DNA from: Phycisphaerae bacterium
Lineage (GTDB): Bacteria > Planctomycetota > Phycisphaerae > UBA1845 > Fen-1342
Assembly (NCBI GenBank): GCA_028279405.1
Contig: JANQNU010000036.1
Coordinates: 1-64,000 of the forward strand
Direction of reading: 5' to 3'
Length of the DNA stretch: 64,000 nucleotides
Translations under genes and position numbers: made by a program
Notes under the pieces: model-generated
Told to the model about the DNA's origin: nothing
The model's input: only the letters and a program-made list of their open reading frames with translations
The model's database searches: none
Shown: positions 35,269 to 43,740 of the stretch, piece by piece
Numbering within the stretch: the stretch's first letter is position 1
Layout of the letters: every line of letters begins with the position of its first letter

Positions 35269-37037
35269 CGCAACCTCGATCATTGAAAACAACTCTTCTC
35301 GCCACGATCGGCCTGCTGATCCCGGTCGTCCTCGCGCACGGACAATCGGTCCGCTATGGCCTCTTCATGGACGATTGGGCGCACTACCGTCAACTTCAGG
35401 AGGCCGGTTGGTCGCTTCAGAGCCTGACGGAAGCTTGTCGGCTGGAACTGGTCGGGGGCATTACCGAGTACTGGTGGATGCCGGAGTGCACGTTGCGCTT
35501 CTTTCGGCCCGTTTCGTTCGGGCTGATGAAGCTGACCTACACATTGACCGGCTGGAGCCCGATGGCGGCCCATGTGGCGAGTATCGGGTGGCACCTGCTC
35601 GTTTGCGTGCTGCTCTATCAGCTGCTCAAGCGGCTGGGGGCGACTGCGGGCGTTGCGTGGGTTGTCTCCGCCTTGTTTGCCATTCATCCCGGGCATGTGA
35701 CGACCGTGCAGTGGATTGCGTGCCAGACCGAACTGATGGTGACGGCATTCCTGTTGGTCGCGGCGCTGTGCGTCGCACGCTTCCGCGGCTGGCCGGATGC
35801 AGGAGGCATGTCGGAGGGGACGCGAATTGGCGATTGGCGGTGGGGAGTGGGGGCGTTGCTGGCGTACGGGCTGGCGCTGGGCTGTCGCGAGAACGCGATC
35901 ATGTTTCCGCTGGTGATGATGGCAGCGGAGCCGCTTGTGACCTCACGTTCGCGACGGACGGCGATCGTCTTCTACGGGATTTTGGCGGTCGTGAGCGTGA
36001 TCTATCTCGGCATTCGTGCGGTCTTGCTCGATGGTGTCGCGTTGCCGCCGCCGCCGTATATCTACCCGCCGACCGAGCCGGGGTTCGTGCGGTTCATCTT
36101 CGACAAAATGTGCTACTACCTGATCGGCGAGTACTTGTTCATGCCGGTTATCCCCATCGGCGGCGTTCCGTACTTCCGGACGGTGCCGGTCGCGTTTTAC
36201 GGCATGGCGATCCTGGTCGGGTTGGTGATGCTGTACATTCTCTGGCGTCACGCACGCAAGCCGGGCGGATTGCTGGGGATCGCGTGGGTGGTGTTGTTCG
36301 CGTTTCCGCTCCTGCCGGCGTTCGCGTCGCCGCACCATTTGTATCTGCCGGGAATCGGATGGGCGGTCAGCGCGATGTGCCTGCTCCGCGGGCTGCTGGG
36401 CGACATTCAGCCCGGGCGTTGGCTGGATCGTCTGCGGCTGCACGCGACGCGAACCGCAGTGGCTGGTCTGGCGGCGATCCTGTTCGCCCTGACGTATTAC
36501 AGCAGCTTGACGATCGACACTGCTCAGCAGGTCGAAGACTATCTGACGCAGGAAGTAACGGAGGCATCGAGTGGGATCGCGGACGGCGATACGATCTACA
36601 TTGCCAACTTGCCGTTGATTGCGCACTACTTGAAGCTGGGAGTGGAGCGCGACGAGGGAGTCCGGGACATTCGCGTGGTTCCGCTGACGTGGTCGCCGCG
36701 GGTGTTGGGTTTTCTGAAGACCGAGTCGATCCCGGAGCTGATCTGGCGCGATGCGCGGACGCTCGACCTGCGAATCGTGGGCGACGACAAGTACTTCAGT
36801 GGCGTCCTCCGGCGATTGGTGACGGAGTCCAACGGCGACCGACCGATCCTGACCGACCGGGCACCGTTTCAGTTCAGGGACGATTTCTCGGTGGAGTTGC
36901 TCGACCCGGCGGCGGACGGCGTTCAATCGTTGCGGTTCACGTTCAACGAGCCGCTGGCGGCGCCGGGGCGGCACTTGTTCTGGGGATCGCGCGAGCGTTG
37001 GGCGTACGAGATTCAACGGGTGCCGGATGACGAGTGA
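35265..37037 (+). CDS. Polytopic membrane glycosyltransferase-like protein, 590 aa
   Basis: Begins with an N-terminal helix followed by FMDDWAHYRQLQEAGW; the paired Asp residues just after helix 1 are the GT-C catalytic signature. About ten further helices follow, with FRPVSFGLMKLTYTLTGWSP and IHPGHVTTVQWIACQTELM as in TMTC/PMT-like proteins, and a ~140-residue soluble C-terminal domain. ATG overlaps the preceding stop (ATGA). It probably transfers a sugar from a polyprenyl carrier on the outer face of the membrane; the acceptor is unknown. Confidence 0.82.
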   Translation: MTQPRSLKTTLLATIGLLIPVVLAHGQSVRYGLFMDDWAHYRQLQEAGWSLQSLTEACRLELVGGITEYWWMPECTLRFFRPVSFGLMKLTYTLTGWSPMAAHVASIGWHLLVCVLLYQLLKRLGATAGVAWVVSALFAIHPGHVTTVQWIACQTELMVTAFLLVAALCVARFRGWPDAGGMSEGTRIGDWRWGVGALLAYGLALGCRENAIMFPLVMMAAEPLVTSRSRRTAIVFYGILAVVSVIYLGIRAVLLDGVALPPPPYIYPPTEPGFVRFIFDKMCYYLIGEYLFMPVIPIGGVPYFRTVPVAFYGMAILVGLVMLYILWRHARKPGGLLGIAWVVLFAFPLLPAFASPHHLYLPGIGWAVSAMCLLRGLLGDIQPGRWLDRLRLHATRTAVAGLAAILFALTYYSSLTIDTAQQVEDYLTQEVTEASSGIADGDTIYIANLPLIAHYLKLGVERDEGVRDIRVVPLTWSPRVLGFLKTESIPELIWRDARTLDLRIVGDDKYFSGVLRRLVTESNGDRPILTDRAPFQFRDDFSVELLDPAADGVQSLRFTFNEPLAAPGRHLFWGSRERWAYEIQRVPDDE

Positions 37038-38247
37038 GTTGCTTCCGATGCTACGGGCGGTAGACGTCGTGCCGTTCACGACCGATGCCGGCGAGCCGAT
37101 GGTGGCGCTGCAGGATTCGACCGGCATCGCGCATCCGGTAGCGGTTTCGCAGGCCGGGCTCTTCGTCCTGGCGCACTTCGACGGAACGCATACGGCCGAG
37201 CAGGTGCGTGACAAGTTCCGATCGCAGTTTGGGGCCGAGATCGCGTTGAGTGAGATCGACGGGTTGACCCGCTCGATGGATCAGGCGCTGTTGCTGCAGA
37301 ACGAACGTTACGAGCAGGCGTACGCGGCGCGCGTCAGCGAGTACGAGAACGCGCCGTACCGCGACAATCGCGACCGATGGCCGGCAGCGGACGCACTCGC
37401 GGCGGAAATCGACGCCGTGCTTGCGCAGACGACGTCGACGTCGTCGTCGGTCGATGGCATCGCCGGCCTGATAGCGCCGCATCTGGACTATGCGCGCGGA
37501 GCGCCGTGCTATGCCGCCGCGTACGCGACGCTGCGAGATGCGCCGCTGGCGACGCGCTACGTGATTCTGGGGACCAACCACTTCGGTCGTTCGTTGAGCG
37601 TCGTTGCGACCGACAAGGATTTCTACACGCCGTTCGGGCGCGTCTCGACGGACCGCGATTTCCTTCAGCGGCTCGAGCGTCAGCTGGGCCACACCCTGAC
37701 GCGCTGTGCGTTCGATCACCAGACCGAACACTCGATCGAGCTTCACGTCCATTTGCTGCAGCGGCTGCACGGCGACCGCCCGTTCACGATCGTGCCGCTA
37801 CTGTGCCCGGATCCAAGCGGAGCGACCGGAACTCGCCCGGTGGACGGCTACGGGCCGGACTTGGGTGAGTTCGCCGACGAACTGGCCGGCTTGCTACGGG
37901 AGGAGGAGTCGCGGTCGGACGAGCAGACGATCGTGATCGCGAGCGCGGACCTGAGTCATGTCGGTCGGCGGTTTGGGGAGGAGGCACCGACCACGCCCAC
38001 GTTTCTCGAGGGCATTTGCGAACACGACCGGGCGCTATTGGCGTCGCTCGAAGCGGGCGACTTCGAGCAATTTCGGCAGCAGGTGGCGGATTGTCAGAAC
38101 TATTCGCGGATTTGCTCGGTCGGTTGCCTGTACACACTGGCGCGGGCGCTACCCGATCACTCCTGTGCGATCACGAAGTACCACCAAGCGGTCAACTTCG
38201 AGCAGGAGACGCACGTTACCTGCGCCGCCGGCGTGCTTACACGATGA
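37027..38247 (+). CDS. AmmeMemoRadiSam system protein B (MEMO1-like) with N-terminal extension
   Basis: A 406-residue protein. Residues ~150-400 are the MEMO fold: LIAPHLDYARGAPCYAAAYA, VILGTNHFGR, FDHQTEHSIELHVHLLQ, and IVIASADLSHVGRRFG, with the conserved histidines of the putative metal/dioxygenase-like site. Residues 1-110 are an added domain with GLFVLAHFDGTHTAEQVRDK, resembling the PqqD winged helix. The usual partners (AMMECR1 and a radical SAM enzyme) are not in the window. It overlaps both neighbours by a few bases. Confidence 0.88.
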   Translation: MTSELLPMLRAVDVVPFTTDAGEPMVALQDSTGIAHPVAVSQAGLFVLAHFDGTHTAEQVRDKFRSQFGAEIALSEIDGLTRSMDQALLLQNERYEQAYAARVSEYENAPYRDNRDRWPAADALAAEIDAVLAQTTSTSSSVDGIAGLIAPHLDYARGAPCYAAAYATLRDAPLATRYVILGTNHFGRSLSVVATDKDFYTPFGRVSTDRDFLQRLERQLGHTLTRCAFDHQTEHSIELHVHLLQRLHGDRPFTIVPLLCPDPSGATGTRPVDGYGPDLGEFADELAGLLREEESRSDEQTIVIASADLSHVGRRFGEEAPTTPTFLEGICEHDRALLASLEAGDFEQFRQQVADCQNYSRICSVGCLYTLARALPDHSCAITKYHQAVNFEQETHVTCAAGVLTR

Positions 38248-38951
38248 ACGCGGACGCGTTGCGCAACGCAGGGGTGGCTGTGGACGACGCGGCGCATGCG
38301 CGATTGGAGCGGTTTCTTGAACTGCTGCTGGAGGAGAACCAGCGGGTGAACCTGACGGGGATCCGTGACCTGGAATCGGCTTGGGTGCTGCATGTTTGCG
38401 ACAGTCTGGCGGTGTTGCCGCTGCTACGCGGCGAAGCACCGGGTCGGCTGCTCGACCTGGGTAGCGGCGGTGGCTTGCCCGGCGTGCCGATCGCGTGCGC
38501 GTGCCCGGAGATCGAGGTGACGCTGCTGGACTCGACCGGAAAGAAGCTCAAGGCCGTCGAACGGATCGTGACCGCAATGCGGCTTCCGAACGTACGGATG
38601 ATCACGCAGCGGGCGGAGCTGGCGGCGCACGAGGATGCGCATCGCGAGCGCTACGACGTTTTGGTGGCGCGGGCCGTAGGACCGCTGAATCGCCTCCTCG
38701 AATACGCTGCCGGTCTGATTCGGCCGGCGGGCAGCGGCCTGTTCTACAAGTCCGTGACCGCAGCGCAGGACGAAGTCAGCGATGCGCGAACGGTTGCGAA
38801 GGCGTGCCTGATGACCGTGGCCGATCGCTTCGGCTACGAGCTGCCCGAACCGCATGGAAAGCGTACGATTGTCGTCTATCGTAAGAATGGTCGGCTGCGA
38901 GAGGACCTTCCGCGGCCGCCATGGCAAGCCAAGAACAAGCCCCTGGAATGA
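38244..38951 (+). CDS. rsmG: 16S rRNA (guanine-N7) methyltransferase RsmG
   Basis: Methylates G527 of 16S rRNA. The 235-residue product carries the RsmG signatures: NQRVNLTGIRD near residue 32, LHVCDSLAVLPLL, the SAM-binding LLDLGSGGGLPGVPIA near 70, DSTGKKLKAVERI and ARAVGPLNRLLEYA. ATG 38244 overlaps the preceding stop (ATGA). It is an ordinary housekeeping gene in an otherwise surface-glycan-related run. Confidence 0.95.
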   Translation: MNADALRNAGVAVDDAAHARLERFLELLLEENQRVNLTGIRDLESAWVLHVCDSLAVLPLLRGEAPGRLLDLGSGGGLPGVPIACACPEIEVTLLDSTGKKLKAVERIVTAMRLPNVRMITQRAELAAHEDAHRERYDVLVARAVGPLNRLLEYAAGLIRPAGSGLFYKSVTAAQDEVSDARTVAKACLMTVADRFGYELPEPHGKRTIVVYRKNGRLREDLPRPPWQAKNKPLE

Positions 38952-38963
38952 CAAGGAGCACGC

Positions 38964-41342
38964 ATGCCCAGTTGTCGGCGCGATCGGGCGGGTTCGGTCC
39001 TCGCAATCCTGGTCCTCGCGGCGCTGAGCGGCTGCGAGCGGCCATCATCGCCCGGTGGGCTGTCCGGGCCGACGTCGCAACCGGCCCCGGTGGTGGCGGA
39101 TCTCGACGTGGACCCGGAGCGCGGCGTGCTCGTGGTGTTCACGCAGCCGGGTGCTTCCAAGGTGGCGGCGCACTTCGACGACAACGCCTTAGAGCCCATC
39201 CGTGAGGCGGCGGCGGCGCTGGAAGTCCCCGTGCATGTCGTGGACGCACGCGGCGGCGTGCCGGCGGAAGTGAAACTGACACCCCTGTTGGTGTACCAGA
39301 ATCATCGCGGCCGGTCAGTTTATCAGGGACGTTACGCGACCGTGGAGCGCGTCGCGACCTTCCTGCGAACGGGGCGCTATCACCCGCAGCAGCCGGTCGA
39401 TCTGGTCCGGCAGAATACGCCGATATGGCAGCGCGGCCGGATGAAGATCGCAACGCCGATCAAGATTGCGGCTTTGACGGGTACGCTCCCCGAGGGGCAT
39501 GATCCCGAGCGCTTTACGCAACGCGCCCGGGCCGCAGTCCTGCAGGGGTTCGAGAAGCTGACGGACGCGGAGGAAGTGCGCCTCGGGCGTGCCGACCGGC
39601 TCTATTACCTGGACTTCTATCCGTGGCGCTCCGAAGACGGCGCGCTCTACCTCTCTGTGCGATTGTATTCCCAGTTTCACTGCGAGGAGCCGGTATTCAC
39701 ACTGCCCGGCGAAAAGCTGAATGACCGTTGGGAGAAACACGAAGAGCTGTTCACGCGCGCTGCGCTCGTGCTCGAGCAGGCGATGCGCGACGACATGGCC
39801 CGCTCCACGATCGGTGACGGTTTCGATCCTGTGCCGGCGGAGGTCGCGACGATTTCGTGGGAGGCGCTCGGGCTCGAATTGCCGGCGGCGCCGGAAAAGA
39901 CTGTCCAGGTGCCGGACGGGACGGGGGCGCTGGCTCGCGAATGGCGCGTCGTACCCGCATCGCCGACCGAGCCGGCGATGATCCAGTACCACTTTGCGCC
40001 GCCGTTGGAGTCCTACACCGGTGAAGTGGTCGGCATGCGTGGTGAACTCCGGCTCGGAGCGGATGGTGCCCTCGCGGAGACCCGCGGCCGGTTCATTGCC
40101 GAGACGGCATCGGTCCGCACCGGCGTCGAGGACTTGGACACGATCATCAAGAGTGGTTTCGTGCTGGCGGTCGACGATTATCCGGAATCCACTTTCACGC
40201 TGGAGCGACTGGAAACCGACGGCACGACCGTGCGTTTCGGTGAGTCCGTGACAGGCACGATGTACGGCACCTTCACGCTGAAAGAGCACTCGATTCCGCT
40301 CGAAGCGCGAACGGTTCTGGAACCAACCGTTACTGTGGACGGCGCGCCGCGCCTCAGTCTGCGGGCCAGCTTTACCCTGCGGATCGACACGTTCGGGCTC
40401 GACGGGCCCGACGGCGCACCCGAGCCGGCGCGGAGCACGGTGCTGGTCGATGTACGCGCCTTGCTTGAGCCGGCCGGCGCGCCGGTGGATTCGACCGAGG
40501 TCCCGCGTTCATTGTTGGGCAAGCCGTTGACGCCGATCGATGGTCCCGATCGTGCAGAATGGGAGCGCAAGCTTGCGGATGCGAAGCAGGCGGCCGCCGC
40601 GGATCCGGATGATCCCGACAAGTTGATCTGGGTCGGCCGCTATTACGGGTATCTCTGGCAGATGACAGACGCGATCGAAGTGTATTCGCGCGGAATCAAG
40701 CGGTTTCCGGCGAATGCGCCGCTCTATCGTCATCGCGGGCATCGGTATATCAGCCTGCGACGGTTCGACGACGCGATCGCCGACCTCGAGCGGGCCGTCA
40801 CGCTCATGAAGGACGCGCCCGACGTCATCGAGCAGGACGGGATGCCCAACGAACGCGGCATACCGCTGACCACGCTGAAGTTCAACGTGTGGTACCACCT
40901 GGCACTGGCTCACTACCTCAAGGGTGATTTTGAACCGGCCCTCGCCGCCTGGCGCGAGGCGCTACAGTACACACGCGACTACGACGACAACCTGGTGGCC
41001 GTGCACGATTGGATGTACATGACGCTGTGCCGGCTCGGGCGCGCGAAAGATGCCCACGATTTGATTGTGAACACCTCGCCACGGATGGATATCCTGGAGA
41101 ATCGCGCCTACCACCTTCGTTTGTTGATGTATCTGCAGGAAAAACCCAACCCGGAGACGTTGATCCCGGAGACCGCGAGCGCGCTGGATATCGCGACGTA
41201 CGGATACGGCGTTGGCAACTGGTTCCTGGTGAACGGACAACCGGCGAAGGCGCGCGCGACGTTCGAAGAGGTCGTGCAAGGGCCGTATTGGCCGGCGTTC
41301 GGCTTCATTGCGTCGGAGGCCGAGTTGGCGCGATCGCGGTGA
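38964..41342 (+). CDS. Lipoprotein with thioredoxin-like, YceI-like and TPR regions
   Basis: A 792-residue exported protein with AAGGAG before ATG 38964. The lipobox is LAALSGC (C24). Residues 40-135 look like a thioredoxin fold (GVLVVFTQPGASKVAAHF, TPLLVYQNHRG), with no CxxC. Residues ~335-470 match a YceI-type lipid-binding barrel (GELRLGADGALAETRGRF, SGFVLAVDDYPESTFTLERL). Residues ~535-740 carry TPR helices (AIEVYSRGIKRFPANAPLYR). The combination suggests a periplasmic scaffold; the function is unknown. It closes the operon that begins at 31947. Confidence 0.8.
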   Translation: MPSCRRDRAGSVLAILVLAALSGCERPSSPGGLSGPTSQPAPVVADLDVDPERGVLVVFTQPGASKVAAHFDDNALEPIREAAAALEVPVHVVDARGGVPAEVKLTPLLVYQNHRGRSVYQGRYATVERVATFLRTGRYHPQQPVDLVRQNTPIWQRGRMKIATPIKIAALTGTLPEGHDPERFTQRARAAVLQGFEKLTDAEEVRLGRADRLYYLDFYPWRSEDGALYLSVRLYSQFHCEEPVFTLPGEKLNDRWEKHEELFTRAALVLEQAMRDDMARSTIGDGFDPVPAEVATISWEALGLELPAAPEKTVQVPDGTGALAREWRVVPASPTEPAMIQYHFAPPLESYTGEVVGMRGELRLGADGALAETRGRFIAETASVRTGVEDLDTIIKSGFVLAVDDYPESTFTLERLETDGTTVRFGESVTGTMYGTFTLKEHSIPLEARTVLEPTVTVDGAPRLSLRASFTLRIDTFGLDGPDGAPEPARSTVLVDVRALLEPAGAPVDSTEVPRSLLGKPLTPIDGPDRAEWERKLADAKQAAAADPDDPDKLIWVGRYYGYLWQMTDAIEVYSRGIKRFPANAPLYRHRGHRYISLRRFDDAIADLERAVTLMKDAPDVIEQDGMPNERGIPLTTLKFNVWYHLALAHYLKGDFEPALAAWREALQYTRDYDDNLVAVHDWMYMTLCRLGRAKDAHDLIVNTSPRMDILENRAYHLRLLMYLQEKPNPETLIPETASALDIATYGYGVGNWFLVNGQPAKARATFEEVVQGPYWPAFGFIASEAELARSR

Positions 41343-41460
41343 CAGCCGCGGTCATCGGTCCCGAACCTCGCCCTCAGCGGTGCGCGGACCTGAACGTTTG
41401 GCGCCAACCTACCCCCAGGAAAGATGGGGCCGCCAAACGAGGCCGCATTGCTCACGGCAG

Positions 41461-42198
41461 TCATGCGGATTGCGCAATACTCTCCATTTCGCGGATCGGC
41501 GGATCGAGCAGCTTGTCGCCGAGCTTGCGCTGGTCGAGGTATTCGAACATTGCCGGCAAGTCCTTGAGGCAGCGTTCATCGTCGTGCGTGTCAGTGCCAA
41601 CCGAGATGCGAACGCGATGATCCGGCAATACGTTGAACCAACTCGCGTGCTGATCGAGCGGATGGAACTTCCAGTTGGCCTCGTAGAAGATTCGCGCATT
41701 GGCCATCGTACGGACTACCTGGTCGAGCGAAGTGTTGGGAAACGCCTCCTGCACGTCCGTGTGTGCCAGGCCGACCGGGCACGGCCAGCGGCGCGCCTGG
41801 TTCGCCAACTGCGTCAGTCCCGCCCAGTCCACGAACTCGAACAGCACGTAATCGAGCTTCAGTTCGTTGAACAACTCGCGTAGTCGCGGCATCATCTGTT
41901 TGTTCAACGGCCAGTTGATTTCGCAGCCTGCGAAGATCCGGAGCTTGCCCTCCCAACGCCGACGGGCGGCGAAGATCTCATCGAGGTATTGCCGCGCTTC
42001 GGCCCCGAAGATTCGGGCGTAATCCCGTTCGTTGGACACTTCGCGCGAGGTCGGTGTCGCGAACAGATGGTCACAGATGCCAATCCCCGCTACGTCGATT
42101 CCGTCAAGGTCCAGATGGGCCTCGCACAGTTCGTCGATCGTCAGCGCCCCGTCTGAAAACGGCGTATGATTGTGCAGATTATAGATCGGTCCAGTCAT
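41461..42198 (-). CDS. PHP-domain phosphoesterase (histidinol-phosphatase-like)
   Basis: A 245-residue PHP hydrolase with the metal motifs HNHTPFSDG near residue 9, GICDHLF, FAGCEINWP near 90, LAHTDVQ and the final GTDTHDD. The family includes histidinol phosphatases and other phosphoesterases, using two or three metal ions. No his genes are nearby, so the substrate cannot be assigned. AGGAGAG lies before ATG 42198. It is convergent with the YceI/TPR lipoprotein gene; the 118 bases between them contain nothing clear. Confidence 0.85.
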   Translation of the reverse strand: MTGPIYNLHNHTPFSDGALTIDELCEAHLDLDGIDVAGIGICDHLFATPTSREVSNERDYARIFGAEARQYLDEIFAARRRWEGKLRIFAGCEINWPLNKQMMPRLRELFNELKLDYVLFEFVDWAGLTQLANQARRWPCPVGLAHTDVQEAFPNTSLDQVVRTMANARIFYEANWKFHPLDQHASWFNVLPDHRVRISVGTDTHDDERCLKDLPAMFEYLDQRKLGDKLLDPPIREMESIAQSA

Positions 42199-42650
42199 CA
42201 GTGTCTCTCCTTAGCACCACACCCTGCTAATGCGCAGAGCGGGCTACTCCGCCCGAGCGTTGTCGTCTGGAGCCGCCAGCCAATTCGTCAACGAAACGCG
42301 TGCCCCCGACAGTGCGGTGTCAGAAACAGACGTACGTTGCGAGTCAGCAGAGCCGCTCTGGATTGCATGCGAGATCGCCGGTTCGTTGGCTCGCCGTCAA
42401 ACCGATTCTTCTGAATGCACTAACCTCGTAGCGGATCCGCGGCACCCGCAAGCCCCCGAGCAGGTACCGCCCCTCATATCGACGCGGAATCATAGCCAAC
42501 CTGTGGCCAAACGTCTACGGCAATCCAGTCGAGATTCGCGTTATCGGACAACTCGTCGTTTTTTTTGAATTCGACGAACCCCCGCGCGTGCAACCCGTAC
42601 AGAAGGGTGAGTGCCGCAGGCCTCCTTCTACAAGCTCCTTCTCCCTCCGC
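42199..42650 (+). other. Gene-free stretch, possible small RNA gene
   Basis: About 450 bases with no credible protein-coding frame on either strand, ending in a strong plus-strand terminator at 42651. The nearest upstream plus-strand gene ends at 41342 and a minus-strand gene intervenes, so an independent plus-strand transcript is likely. Local pairing is visible: CGTCG (about 42545) with CGACG beyond the T8 run, CAACCC with GGGTG (about 42590-42610), and GAAGG with CCTTC (about 42603-42629). I see no RNase P, SRP, tmRNA or 6S signature. Confidence 0.4.
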
Positions 42651-42680
42651 AAAGCGGTGTCTTCGGACGCCGCTTTTTTT
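42651..42680 (+). terminator. Strong rho-independent terminator
   Basis: AAAGCGGTGTC (42651-42661), tetraloop TTCG, and GACGCCGCTTT (42666-42676) form an 11-pair stem with one G-U pair, followed by a continuous T-run to 42680. The UUCG loop closed by C-G is the most stable type. On the opposite strand the T-run is too short. The remaining 42681-42917 holds no gene that I can see. Confidence 0.85.
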
Positions 42681-42917
42681 GCGCCTGGCGCTCGTCTGAA
42701 GGAACGTCGCATTTCGCAGGATACCGTTCGTCGCTAGCGACGTTGTGATCTGTTTATCGGGAGCGTTCCCAGGCTGGTGGGATCAAGCGATCGGTGGGAG
42801 TAGCGGTGTTTGCCGGAATGGGCGGAAGTCGACCGAGTTTTCCCGCGAATGATCAGCGTTCGGGCAGGATGAGGAATGGGGCGCCGTCCTGGCGCCCCGT
42901 TCGCAATCAGGTCAACG

Positions 42918-43580
42918 CTATTTTCGGCGGACGTACGTGATCTCCATCGTCTTCACTTCGGTGCCCTGGCGCGTCTCGTACCACTCGAAGACATGCTTGT
43001 CATCGTTGATGATGCGGATGACCTCGCGGATCTTCACTTTCGAGCCGGTCGGGTCGGGCATCTCTGCGGTGTAGGTGAACGTCTTGGTCGCGGCGTCGTA
43101 CTTGCCCTCGGCCATCATGATGCCGGTGCCCATGTTGTCGATCCACGTGCTGACGAACTTCTGCTGAATGTTGTCGTAGCCGGTGATCGCGAGGCCTTCG
43201 AACTCCCATTCGGTCATCTTGCCATCCGGACCAGGGAATTCCATCTTGCCTTCGTGATGTGACGCAATGTAGCGCCCGCCCATCTTGGCGACAGCCTTGG
43301 CGCGGCCCTTGCTCTCGGTCGGCGGGGCGGCCGGGTCCATCCAGAACTTGGTCGTATAGTCCCAGGTGCCGACCATGCCGGCGAGCACTTCGTGGTTCTT
43401 GCCCGGAGACATCATCTTCATCCAGGCGTCCATATTGAACTCAGCATGGTCGTGTCCCGCGTGGTCGTGGGAATGGTCGTGGCCCGAGTGGTCGTGGCCG
43501 TCGTGCTGGGCCCGGGCCGAGACGCTGCCGAGATACGCGAGTGCGACCATCATCGACACGATGGAGAATCGTCTGAACAT
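42918..43580 (-). CDS. Exported DUF1579 protein with histidine-rich N-terminus
   Basis: A 220-residue product with a Sec signal (cleavage near ARAQ, residue 25), then a run of histidine/aspartate-rich repeats (HDGHDHSGHDHSHDHAGHDH) likely to bind Zn, Cu or Ni. The rest is the DUF1579 beta-barrel, with LAGMVGTWDYTTKFWMDP, GKMEFPGPDGKMTEWEFEG and DNIQQKFVSTWIDNMGTGIM. GAAGG/GGGAG precede ATG 43580. Metal storage or sensing is a guess based on the histidine stretch; the domain itself has no known activity. Confidence 0.85.
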   Translation of the reverse strand: MFRRFSIVSMMVALAYLGSVSARAQHDGHDHSGHDHSHDHAGHDHAEFNMDAWMKMMSPGKNHEVLAGMVGTWDYTTKFWMDPAAPPTESKGRAKAVAKMGGRYIASHHEGKMEFPGPDGKMTEWEFEGLAITGYDNIQQKFVSTWIDNMGTGIMMAEGKYDAATKTFTYTAEMPDPTGSKVKIREVIRIINDDKHVFEWYETRQGTEVKTMEITYVRRK

Positions 43581-43740
43581 TACCTTCGCTCCCTGTTTTT
43601 CGGAGATTGCCCGGTCGCCGCACGCCGATGCGGCCGATTGCCGGGACGCCCTGAACGCGCGCAAGATAACCCCGGCGTCATCATGTGGGCAAGGCGAAAA
43701 CCCCAGATTGGGCCCAGGTTCGCAAGAAGCGCAAGGCCGG

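Noticed and set aside
42540-42560. T8 run as a second terminator
   Set aside because: No stable hairpin ends directly before the run; the flanking CGTCG/CGACG arms enclose the run instead.
42515-42712. Small minus-strand ORF across the terminator
   Set aside because: It reads through the terminator hairpin and is low-complexity basic sequence without a ribosome binding site.
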